22,191 nucleotides of DNA from CAYJRR01 sp964372275 [NCBI: uncultured bacterium]. Its GTDB lineage: Bacteria; CAYJRR01. Shown here in pieces: positions 7,327-13,686 of this stretch (position 1 is the first letter of the stretch; the number at the start of each line of letters is the position of its first letter). Below the pieces are notes generated by a model. It was not told the origin of the DNA and made no database searches. It saw only the letters and a list, made by a program, of their open reading frames with translations. The stretch lies in the NCBI GenBank assembly GCA_964372275.1, contig CAYJRR010000003.1, positions 1-22,191 of the forward strand. The letters are read 5' to 3'. The position numbers and the translations under genes are program-made.

Positions 7327-7974
7327 CTAGCCTTGGAACCGCACGCGGCCGTCGACCAGCCGCGCCTTGCCGGTCGCGACGAGGCGCACCGCTTCGGGAT
7401 AGATCCGATGCTCCTGCTCCAGAATCCTCGCCGCGAGGCGGTCCTCGTCGTCGTCGGGCAGGACCGGCACGGCCGCCTGCAGCAGGATCGGCCCGGTGTC
7501 GGTGCCGCCGTCGACGAAGTGCACGGTGCAGCCGGAGACGCGCACGCCGTGGCGGATCGCCTGCCGCGTGGCGTGCATTCCCGGAAAGGCGGGGAGCAGG
7601 CTCGGGTGGACGTTGAGCACGCGGCCGGGGAAGGCGTCGAGGAAGACGGGCGTCAGCAGGCGCATGAAGCCGGCGAGGCAGACCAGATCGACCCGGTGGG
7701 CCCGCATGCGTTCGACGAGTGCGCGGTCGTAGGCGGCCCGGTCGGCGAACGCGCCGTGGAGGAGCGTCTCGAACGGGACGTGGGCCTTCGCGGCGCGGTC
7801 GAGCGCGGCGGCGCCGGCGACGTTGGAGAGTACGACGGCAACGTCCGCGCCGAGCGTCCCGGCCTTCGCGTGGTCGAGCAGCGCCTGCAGGTTCGACCCA
7901 CGACCCGAGACGAGTACGCCGACGCGCGTCGTCGGGCCTGCGCCGGGCGGCGGCGTCACGCCACGATCTCGCAC
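7327..7974 (-). CDS. purN: Phosphoribosylglycinamide formyltransferase 1
   Basis: The protein is 215 aa. PurN transfers a formyl group from 10-formyltetrahydrofolate to glycinamide ribonucleotide in cytosolic purine synthesis. Visible signatures are VGVLVSGRGSNLQALL near the N-terminus, VLNVHPSLLPAFPG with the catalytic Asn/His pair, and VDGGTDTGPILLQ with the catalytic Asp. Length is normal for the family. There are two possible starts. GTG 7974 has GGAG 5 nt upstream and overlaps purM by 19 bp. GTG 7959 overlaps the purM stop as GTGA and drops five unconserved residues. Either way translation is coupled to purM, and the two genes form a minus-strand operon. The gene ends 115 bp from the convergent lipoprotein gene. 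Confidence in function is very high. Confidence 0.95.
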   Translation of the reverse strand: MRDRGVTPPPGAGPTTRVGVLVSGRGSNLQALLDHAKAGTLGADVAVVLSNVAGAAALDRAAKAHVPFETLLHGAFADRAAYDRALVERMRAHRVDLVCLAGFMRLLTPVFLDAFPGRVLNVHPSLLPAFPGMHATRQAIRHGVRVSGCTVHFVDGGTDTGPILLQAAVPVLPDDDEDRLAARILEQEHRIYPEAVRLVATGKARLVDGRVRFQG

Positions 7975-9068
7975 GTGGGCTCCGGACCGTCCCCGGCGAG
8001 GAGTTCGCCCAGGCGCCAGGCGCGATCGCCGTGCGCCTTCGCCAGCGCGACCGTGGCGTCGACCTCGGACGCCGGCACGACCGCGATCAGCCCGACCCCC
8101 ATGTTGAAGGTCCGGAACATCTCGTCGACCGGCACGTTCCCCGCCTCGCGCACCAGCTCGAAGACGGGTGGCACGCGCCAGCTGGTGGAGTCGACGATCG
8201 CGCGTGTGCCGGCGGGGAGCACGCGCGGCAGGTTCCCCTCGATCCCGCCTCCGGTGACGTGCGCAAGCGCGCGCGCGCCGTTCGCCGCCAGCTCCCCCGC
8301 GAGCTTGGCGTAGATGCGGGTCGGCGCGAGCAGCGCCTCGCCGAGGGTCGTTCCCAACGACGGCACGAACTGCCGCAGGCGCGCGGCGGGGGAGGGGGAG
8401 CCCGGACGCTCGGCGAGCAGCGCCTTGCGCACCAGGGAGTATCCGTTGCTGTGCAGCCCGCTCGAGGCGACCGCGACGAGCGCGTCGCCGGGACGCGCGG
8501 CGGAGCCGTCGAGGATCTTCGCGCGCTCGACGACGCCGACGCCGAATCCGGCCAGGTCGTACTCCCCGTCGGCGTAGAAGCCGGGCATCTCCGCCGTCTC
8601 GCCGCCGACCAGCGCGCAGCCGGCCTGCGTGCAGCCCTCGGCGATCCCACGGATCACCGCCTCCCCCTGGTCGACGGAGAGCCGCCCGGTGGCGAAGTAG
8701 TCGAGGAGGAACAGCGGCTCGGCGCCGCAGGTGACCAGGTCGTTGACCACCATCCCCACCAGGTCGATCCCGATCGTGTCGTGCTTCTGGAGGAGGAAGG
8801 CGAGCTTGAGCTTGGTCCCGACGCCGTCGGTCGACGAGACGAGGATCGGCTCGCGGTACGTCGACGGAATCGCGGTCAGCGCGCTGAAGCCGCCGACGCC
8901 GGCCAGCACCTCGGCCCGGCGCGTGGCCGCCGCCAGCGGGCCGATGCGGTCGACCAGCCGGTCACCGGCCTCGATGTCGACCCCGGCGTCGCGGTAGGTC
9001 GTCGCGGCGCGCCCGGCGGTCGCGGCGCGCGCGCTCTCGGTCTTCGGCGGCGTTCGTTCGTCCGGCAT
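7956..9068 (-). CDS. purM: Phosphoribosylformylglycinamidine cyclo-ligase (AIR synthetase)
   Basis: The protein is 370 aa from ATG 9068. PurM closes formylglycinamidine ribonucleotide to aminoimidazole ribonucleotide using ATP, in the cytosol. Diagnostic stretches are YRDAGVDIEAGDRLVDRI near the start, SSTDGVGTKLKLAF (ATP site), GIDLVGMVVNDLVTCGAEPL, GGETAEMPGFY, SSGLHSNGYSLVR and HVTGGGIEGNLPR. The protein is some 20-25 residues longer than usual because of an unconserved charged N-terminal leader (MPDERTPPKTESARAATAGR). The frame stays open upstream, but that stretch is antisense to psuG and has no family match. No strong Shine-Dalgarno precedes the ATG. purN follows with overlap. The divergent neighbour psuG starts about 100 bp away, so both promoters share that gap. 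Confidence 0.95.
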   Translation of the reverse strand: MPDERTPPKTESARAATAGRAATTYRDAGVDIEAGDRLVDRIGPLAAATRRAEVLAGVGGFSALTAIPSTYREPILVSSTDGVGTKLKLAFLLQKHDTIGIDLVGMVVNDLVTCGAEPLFLLDYFATGRLSVDQGEAVIRGIAEGCTQAGCALVGGETAEMPGFYADGEYDLAGFGVGVVERAKILDGSAARPGDALVAVASSGLHSNGYSLVRKALLAERPGSPSPAARLRQFVPSLGTTLGEALLAPTRIYAKLAGELAANGARALAHVTGGGIEGNLPRVLPAGTRAIVDSTSWRVPPVFELVREAGNVPVDEMFRTFNMGVGLIAVVPASEVDATVALAKAHGDRAWRLGELLAGDGPEPTCEIVA

Positions 9069-9085
9069 CGTTCGGGTGGCGCGCG

Positions 9086-9113
9086 AGTACACCACAGGCG
9101 CCCGGCGGCGCAA
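9086..9113 (-). promoter_or_regulatory. Possible weak purM promoter
   Basis: On the minus strand TTGCGC (9113-9108) is followed after 16 bp by TGTACT (9091-9086), and transcription would begin close to 9080. The match is modest. It is the best candidate in the 103-bp gap shared with psuG. A TATGAA (9160-9165) on the plus strand, 6 nt before the psuG GTG, is the best counterpart for the other direction. Confidence 0.22.
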
Positions 9114-9171
9114 GGCCAAGCGCCTGCCGACGCGCCGCCCGTCCGGGTTCGCGGTGTGGTATGAAGCCGCC

Positions 9172-10128
9172 GTGTCTTCGGTGGGATCCCCGTTCGACCT
9201 GCGCGACGAGGTGCGCGACGCGATCGAGCACGAACGCCCGGTGGTGGCGCTCGAGACGACGCTGGTGACCCACGGTCTCCCCGCGCCGCGCGGAATCGAG
9301 ACGGCGCGCGCCGCCGAGGCCGCGGTGCGCAAGGCAGGGGCGGTGCCGGCCACGATCGGGGTGATCGACGGACGGGTGGTGGTGGGGCTCGGGCCCCGGG
9401 AGCTCGAGTCGCTCGCGAAGCTGGGGATGAAGGCGGTGAAGGCGGGGAGTCGCGATCTCGGCGCGTTGATGGCCACCGGGCGGAGCGGATCGACGTCGGT
9501 CTCGGCGACGATGGCGATCGCCCACCGCGCCGGGATCCGGCTGTTCGCGACCGGCGGGATCGGCGGAGTCCATCGCGATTGGGCGCGGGTTCCCGACGTG
9601 TCGACCGACCTTCACGCGATGGCCCGCCATCCGGTGGCCGTCGTCTCGGCGGGGTTCAAGTCGGTGCTCGATGTGGCGGCGACGGCGGAACTGCTCGAAT
9701 CGCTCGGCGTCCCGGTGATCGGCATCGGCGCCGAGAAGCTCGCGGGCTTCTACGTCCGGGAGACGGCGATCGACCTCGAGCATCGGGTCGACGACCCGCC
9801 GGGGGCGGCGCGGCTGTTGCGCGCACACTGGATCGAGCTCGGTCGTCCCGAAGGGGTGCTCTTCTCCGTGCCGCCGCCGGCGAGGACGGCGATGTCGGCG
9901 AAAGAGGTCGAGCCCGCGGTCGCCGACGCCGTCCACGCCGCGGCGAAGGCCAAGATCAGCGGGAAGGCGCTGACGCCGTTCCTGCTCGACCTGGTCGTCG
10001 CCAAGCTCGGGGCCAAGGCGCTGGAGGCCAACGTCGCCCTGATCGTCCACAACGCCAAGGTCGCCGCCGAGATCGCGGTCGCGTTCGCCGGCGGCTTCGC
10101 CGCCGCCCGCCGCGCCGCGGGGTTCTGA
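9172..10128 (+). CDS. psuG: Pseudouridine-5'-phosphate glycosidase
   Basis: The protein is 318 aa. PsuG reversibly splits pseudouridine 5'-phosphate into uracil and ribose 5-phosphate, the second step of pseudouridine breakdown. Conserved parts are VALETTLVTHGLPAPRG (catalytic-region Glu28), TIGVIDGRVVVGL, ATGGIGGVHR, DVSTDL and VVSAGFKSVLD. Lys163 in the last motif corresponds to the lysine that forms the covalent ring-opened ribose adduct in the E. coli enzyme. Length matches the family. The start is a choice: GTG 9172 just precedes the first conserved strand and has TATGAA at 9160-9165 in -10 position, while the frame remains open back to 9076, which would intrude into the purM promoter. 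No clear Shine-Dalgarno is present. The kinase partner psuK is not in this window, so its substrate may come from another enzyme or a distant psuK. Confidence 0.92.
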   Translation: MSSVGSPFDLRDEVRDAIEHERPVVALETTLVTHGLPAPRGIETARAAEAAVRKAGAVPATIGVIDGRVVVGLGPRELESLAKLGMKAVKAGSRDLGALMATGRSGSTSVSATMAIAHRAGIRLFATGGIGGVHRDWARVPDVSTDLHAMARHPVAVVSAGFKSVLDVAATAELLESLGVPVIGIGAEKLAGFYVRETAIDLEHRVDDPPGAARLLRAHWIELGRPEGVLFSVPPPARTAMSAKEVEPAVADAVHAAAKAKISGKALTPFLLDLVVAKLGAKALEANVALIVHNAKVAAEIAVAFAGGFAAARRAAGF

Positions 10129-10166
10129 ACGATTCCCGGTCGATCCGACAAATCCAGGGTCGCGGC

Positions 10167-10196
10167 TTGCGCGTCGCCGCGCCCCGTCGTAAGGCT
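10167..10196 (+). promoter_or_regulatory. Promoter of rnhB-yraN-rsmI, possibly leaderless
   Basis: TTGCGC (10167-10172), a 17-bp spacer, then TAAGGCT (10190-10196). The first transcribed base would fall near 10203, at the rnhB GTG (10204), and there is no ribosome site before that GTG. The same hexamers recur at 20812-20842. Confidence 0.45.
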
Positions 10197-10203
10197 CTCC
10201 GCC

Positions 10204-10893
10204 GTGACGGACGAACGCCCCGCGATTCGACGCGAGCCACGCGACGCTTTTCGGGCGTTGTTCAAGGCATCGCGCGGCAAGGACGCGCTCGAGCGTTCGT
10301 TCGCGGCGTCGCACGGCTCGGTGGCGGGGGTCGACGAGGTCGGGCGAGGCTGCCTCGCCGGGCCGGTGGTGGCGGCGGCGGTGATCCTCCCGCCGGAGGC
10401 GTCGGAACGGCGGGCGCTCCGCGGGATCACCGACAGCAAGCTTCTCGACGCGCCGGCGCGCGAGGCGTGGGACCGGACGATTCGCGCGAAGGCGGTCGCC
10501 GTGTCCGTCGGGGTGGTCGAGGCGGAGGAGATCGATCGCGTCAACATCCTCAACGCCAGCTTGAAGGCGATGCGGATCGCCTTCGACGGGCTCGTACCGT
10601 CGGCGGCGTTCGCCCTGGTCGACGGCGTTTTCCGGATCCCGGGGATCGAAGCGCAGCAGCCGGTGGTGCGAGGGGACCTCCGGTGCCGGTGCATCGGCGC
10701 GGCGTCGATCGTCGCCAAGGTCTTCCGCGACCGGTTGATGGCGGAGCTCGACGCGATCTACCCGGGGTACGGTTTCGCTTCGCACAAGGGGTACTCCTGC
10801 CCCTCGCATCGGCGCGCGCTCGTGTCCCTCGGCCCCAGCAAGATCCACCGGCGCAGCTTCGAAGGGGTCGGTCCGGACGAGGAGACCGGGTGA
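10204..10893 (+). CDS. rnhB: Ribonuclease HII
   Basis: The protein is 229 aa from GTG 10204. It removes ribonucleotides and RNA primers from RNA-DNA hybrids in the cytosol using two metal ions. The four acidic ligands are visible: D44 and E45 in GVDEVGRGCLAGP, D140 in LVDGVF, and D158 in VVRGDLRC. The 18-residue gap between the last two is the same as in E. coli. TDSKLLDAP, GAASIVAKVFRDRLM and YPGYGFASHKGYSCPSH are further family blocks. An N-terminal extension of about 40 residues rich in Arg/Ala precedes the catalytic core; such an extension is common in high-GC relatives but not required. It is the first gene of an operon, and its stop overlaps the yraN start (GTGA). No Shine-Dalgarno is seen upstream. 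Confidence 0.95.
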   Translation: MTDERPAIRREPRDAFRALFKASRGKDALERSFAASHGSVAGVDEVGRGCLAGPVVAAAVILPPEASERRALRGITDSKLLDAPAREAWDRTIRAKAVAVSVGVVEAEEIDRVNILNASLKAMRIAFDGLVPSAAFALVDGVFRIPGIEAQQPVVRGDLRCRCIGAASIVAKVFRDRLMAELDAIYPGYGFASHKGYSCPSHRRALVSLGPSKIHRRSFEGVGPDEETG

Positions 10894-11252
10894 AGGGGCG
10901 CGTCGCGATCGCGCGCGGAGCATGGGCCGAACGGGTGGCGGAGCGCCACCTCGTGGCCCGCGGTTGGCGGATCGTCGATCGCAACTGGCGTTGCAGGGCC
11001 GGAGAGATCGATCGCGTCGCCGTCCGCGGGCGGGTGTTGGCGTTCGTCGAGGTGAAGTCGCTGCGGGACGGCGCGTGGGAGGCGGCGGAGGCGGTCGGCT
11101 TCCGGAAGCGCGCCCGGATCGAACGCGCGGCGCGGAGCTGGCTCTTGAGCCACGCGGTGCTGGCCGGCGAGCGCGACCCGCGTTTCGACGTCGTGACGGT
11201 GACCGGTCACCGGGTGGCGCACCTGGAGAACGCCTTCGAGGCGTCGTCGTGA
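10890..11252 (+). CDS. yraN: YraN family (UPF0102) endonuclease-fold protein
   Basis: The protein is 120 aa. I placed the start at GTG 10890, overlapping the rnhB stop by 4 bp, with GGAG at 10881-10884. The family signature is clear: GAWAERVAERHLVARGW, then AGEIDRVAVRG and LAFVEVKSL. The Glu-Ile-Asp and Glu-Val-Lys residues match the metal-binding core of restriction-endonuclease-like folds. The biochemical role of YraN is not settled; it usually lies beside rnhB or rsmI, exactly as here, which suggests a link to nucleic-acid repair or recombination. It is cytosolic, and its stop again overlaps the next start (GTGA 11249-11252). The frame is open far upstream, but that part is antisense-like shadow within psuG and rnhB. 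Confidence 0.9.
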   Translation: MKGRVAIARGAWAERVAERHLVARGWRIVDRNWRCRAGEIDRVAVRGRVLAFVEVKSLRDGAWEAAEAVGFRKRARIERAARSWLLSHAVLAGERDPRFDVVTVTGHRVAHLENAFEASS

Positions 11253-12136
11253 TCCGCCGGGAATCACCGGCCCCGGCGGGTGCGGGAACGCTCTTCGTCG
11301 TGCCGACGCCGATCGGGAACCTCGAGGACGTGACGCTGCGCGCGCTGCGCGTGCTGCGCGACGTCGACCGGATCGCCGCCGAGGACACGCGGCACACCAA
11401 GGTTCTTCTTCGCCACCACGGGATCGACCGGCCGATGACTTCGCTCCACGAGCACAACGAGGCGGCGAAGACGCCGTCGCTCCTGGCGAGCCTGCGCGCA
11501 GGGCGGTCGATCGCGCTGGTGACCGATGCCGGCACGCCGGGGGTCTCCGATCCCGGCTACCGGCTGATCGCGGCGGCGCGCGAAGCGGAGATCCCGGTCG
11601 AGGTCCTGCCGGGACCGTCGGCGGTGACGACGGCGCTGGTCGCGTCCGGGCTGCCGACCGACCGATTCCTCTTCGTCGGCTTCCCGCCGCGGAAGCCGGG
11701 GGCTCGCGCGCGGTGGGCCGGAGAGGTGCTCCGGTCGGGGGCGACGATCGTGCTGTTCGAGTCGCCGCGGCGGCTGGTCGAGACGCTCGGCGCGATCGCC
11801 GCGGTCGCGCCCGACCGGCCGACCGCCGTCTGCCGCGAGCTGACCAAGCGTCACGAGGAGGTGGTCCGCGGGCCGGCCGCGTCCGTTCGCGAAACGTTCG
11901 CCGCGCGGCCGGAGGTGTTGGGCGAGGTGGCGGTGGTGCTCGCGCCCTCTCCGATTGCCGCGGCTCCCGCGACCGACGCCTCGTTCGACGAAGCGGCCGA
12001 GATCGAGCGGCTTCGCGCGGAAGGGAAGCGGGACCGGGAGATTGCGCAGGCGATCGCCCGGGCGACGGGGCGGCCGAAGCGGGAGGTGTACGCGCGGCTC
12101 ATCGACCGGCCGACCGGTTCCGGTCGAACCGGTTGA
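11249..12136 (+). CDS. rsmI: 16S rRNA (cytidine-1402 2'-O)-methyltransferase
   Basis: The protein is 295 aa. RsmI methylates the 2'-hydroxyl of C1402 in the ribosomal decoding centre using S-adenosylmethionine. Family blocks are LFVVPTPIGNLEDVTLRALR, AAEDTRHTKVLL, LVTDAGTPGVSDPGYRLI, VLPGPSAVTTAL, FLFVGFPPRK and CRELTKRHEEVVRG. The order and length are normal. The C-terminal tail (EAAEIERLRAEGKRDREIAQ) is the short helical tail expected in this family. GTG 11249 overlaps the yraN stop (GTGA), with GAGG at 11238-11241 as a modest ribosome site. It is the last gene of the rnhB-yraN-rsmI operon; the promoter for the ribbon-helix-helix gene begins within its final codons. Confidence 0.96.
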   Translation: MIRRESPAPAGAGTLFVVPTPIGNLEDVTLRALRVLRDVDRIAAEDTRHTKVLLRHHGIDRPMTSLHEHNEAAKTPSLLASLRAGRSIALVTDAGTPGVSDPGYRLIAAAREAEIPVEVLPGPSAVTTALVASGLPTDRFLFVGFPPRKPGARARWAGEVLRSGATIVLFESPRRLVETLGAIAAVAPDRPTAVCRELTKRHEEVVRGPAASVRETFAARPEVLGEVAVVLAPSPIAAAPATDASFDEAAEIERLRAEGKRDREIAQAIARATGRPKREVYARLIDRPTGSGRTG

Positions 12137-12161
12137 CGATACGTGTATGGCGACGTATCGT
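12133..12161 (+). promoter_or_regulatory. Promoter with overlapping palindromic operator, RHH-ugd operon
   Basis: TTGACG (12133-12138), exactly 17 bp, then TATCGT (12156-12161). A perfect 9-bp inverted repeat is laid over it: ACGATACGT (12136-12144) and ACGTATCGT (12153-12161), separated by 8 bp. The left arm covers the end of the -35 and the right arm covers the whole -10, so a bound dimer or tetramer would block RNA polymerase. The first downstream gene encodes an RHH protein, a fold that binds such symmetric sites, which makes autoregulation the simplest reading. Confidence 0.6.
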
Positions 12162-12185
12162 GGAATCCACCTCCGGGGGATCCCC

Positions 12186-12359
12186 ATGTCGCGCAAGAAG
12201 ATCAGCACGACCGTCTACATCACCGAAGAGCAGAACGAAAAGCTCAAGGCGCTCAACAAGAAGACGAAGGTGCCGATCGCCGAGTACATCCGGCAGGGGA
12301 TCGATCTCGCGCTGGAGAAGTACAAGAACCAGCTGCCGGGCCAGAGCCAGATGTTCTAG
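12186..12359 (+). CDS. Small ribbon-helix-helix DNA-binding protein
   Basis: The protein is 57 aa. The beta strand KISTTVYIT followed by two helices (EEQNEKLKALNKKTK, VPIAEYIRQGIDLALEKY) is the standard RHH/CopG-Arc layout. Thr/Tyr side chains of the strand would enter the major groove, and KVPIAEYIRQGI forms the dimer-clamping second helix. ATG 12186 is preferred over ATG 12147: the latter lies inside the promoter palindrome, upstream of the expected transcript start (about 12168), whereas 12186 has GGGGGA just before it. It is probably a transcriptional regulator acting on its own operator at 12136-12161 and thus on ugd, which starts 12 bp downstream. No toxin gene is adjacent, so an antitoxin role is unlikely. 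Confidence 0.82.
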   Translation: MSRKKISTTVYITEEQNEKLKALNKKTKVPIAEYIRQGIDLALEKYKNQLPGQSQMF

Positions 12360-12371
12360 AAAGGGGCCGGG

Positions 12372-13676
12372 TTGAAGGTCGCGGTCGTCGGAACCGGGTA
12401 CGTCGGGCTCGTCGTCGGCACCTGTCTGGCCGACACCGGCAACGACGTCCTTTGCATCGACGTCGACGCCTCGAAGGTGGCGCGGCTGAATCGCGGCGAG
12501 GTTCCGATCTTCGAGCCGGGTCTGGCCGAGCTGGTGCGGAAAAACCTCGAGGGCCAGCGCCTCCGATTCACCACCGAGATCGCGGACGCTCGGGATGCGA
12601 CCGTCGTCTTCATCGCCGTCGGAACGCCGTCGGCGCACGACGGATCGGCCGATGCCTCCGCCGTGCTGTCGGTCGCGGACCGGCTCGCCGAGGGGGTCGT
12701 CGACTACAAAGTGGTCGTCCTCAAGAGCACCGTGCCGGTCGGAACGACCGAACGGGTTCGACGGGCGATCGCCGCCTCCGCCGCGGCGCCGTTCGACGTG
12801 GCGATGAACCCCGAGTTCCTGAAGGAGGGGGCGGCCCTGGACGACTTCCAGCGGCCGGACCGGGTGGTGATCGGGACCGACAGCCCCCGCGCGCGCGCGG
12901 TGCTGCAGGAGCTCTACGAACCGTTCGTCCGGACGGGAAAGGCGATCCTGTTCATGGATCCGCTCTCCGCGGAGATGACCAAGTACGCGGCGAACGCCAT
13001 GCTCGCGACCAAGATCTCCTTCATGAACGAGATCGCGTCGCTGTGCGAGGCGACCGGGGCCGACGTGGAGATGGTCCGCAAGGGGATCGGATCGGACAGC
13101 CGCATCGGCTTCCAGTTCATCTTTCCGGGTGCCGGATATGGTGGGAGCTGCTTCCCCAAGGACGTGCGGGCGCTGTCGCGCATCGGCCGCGAGCGCGGCG
13201 TCACGATGCGTCTCGCCGAGGCGGTGGAGGAGGTGAACCGCGACGCGCGGAGACGGCTCGCCGACCGCGTCGTCGCCCGCCTGGCGGGGAGTCGCGGTCC
13301 CCGGGCCGCGATCTGGGGGTTGAGCTTCAAGCCGCGGACCGACGACGTTCGCGAGGCGCCGGCGATCGAGATCGCCGAGCGGCTGCTCGCGGCCGGATTC
13401 CGCGTCGCGGCCTTCGATCCGGTCGCAACGAAGACGGCGCGGGCGATCCTGGGCGATCGGGTCGTCTTCGCGCCCGGGATGTACGACGCGATCGAAGGGG
13501 CCGACGTCCTGGTGGTCGTCACCGAGTGGAACGAGTTCCGGCAACCCGACTTCGACCGGATGCGCCGGCAGATGCGGCAGCCGATCGTCTTCGACGGCCG
13601 CAACCTCTACGACCCCGTGCGGATGGTGCAGCACGGCTTCGAGCACCACTCCATCGGACGGCCGGTTTCGCGGTAG
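12372..13676 (+). CDS. ugd: UDP-glucose 6-dehydrogenase
   Basis: The protein is 434 aa. It oxidises UDP-glucose to UDP-glucuronate with two NAD+, supplying precursors for acidic polysaccharides or modified lipid A sugars. Seen here are the N-terminal NAD site (VAVVGTGYVGLVVGTCLAD), IFEPGLAELV, KSTVPVGTTERVR, NPEFLKEGAALDDFQRPDR, the central helix AEMTKYAANAMLATKISFMN, the active-site Cys260 in GYGGSCFPKD, and the C-terminal LSFKPRTDDVREAPAIEI. All main motifs are intact. The start is TTG 12372, with AAAGGGG 5-6 nt upstream; it begins directly at the first strand. It is cotranscribed with the RHH gene, and the kinase gene follows after about 10 bp. It could alternatively act on a related nucleotide sugar such as GDP-mannose, but the sequence fits UDP-glucose best. 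Confidence 0.94.
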   Translation: MKVAVVGTGYVGLVVGTCLADTGNDVLCIDVDASKVARLNRGEVPIFEPGLAELVRKNLEGQRLRFTTEIADARDATVVFIAVGTPSAHDGSADASAVLSVADRLAEGVVDYKVVVLKSTVPVGTTERVRRAIAASAAAPFDVAMNPEFLKEGAALDDFQRPDRVVIGTDSPRARAVLQELYEPFVRTGKAILFMDPLSAEMTKYAANAMLATKISFMNEIASLCEATGADVEMVRKGIGSDSRIGFQFIFPGAGYGGSCFPKDVRALSRIGRERGVTMRLAEAVEEVNRDARRRLADRVVARLAGSRGPRAAIWGLSFKPRTDDVREAPAIEIAERLLAAGFRVAAFDPVATKTARAILGDRVVFAPGMYDAIEGADVLVVVTEWNEFRQPDFDRMRRQMRQPIVFDGRNLYDPVRMVQHGFEHHSIGRPVSR

Positions 13677-13686
13677 CCTATTGCCC

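Noticed and set aside
7178-7329. Ala/Pro-rich reading frame (AVATAASVSAATATAEAI) in the convergent spacer
   Set aside because: It has no start codon or ribosome site and would need a frameshift from the lipoprotein gene; probably GC-driven coincidence.
8962-11535. Minus-strand open frame of more than 2.5 kb over psuG, rnhB and yraN
   Set aside because: All three genes on the plus strand have clear family motifs and coupled starts; this frame is antisense shadow.
12147-12185. Earlier ATG for the RHH protein
   Set aside because: It lies inside the promoter palindrome and before the expected transcript start; ATG 12186 has a purine-rich site and starts the conserved fold.
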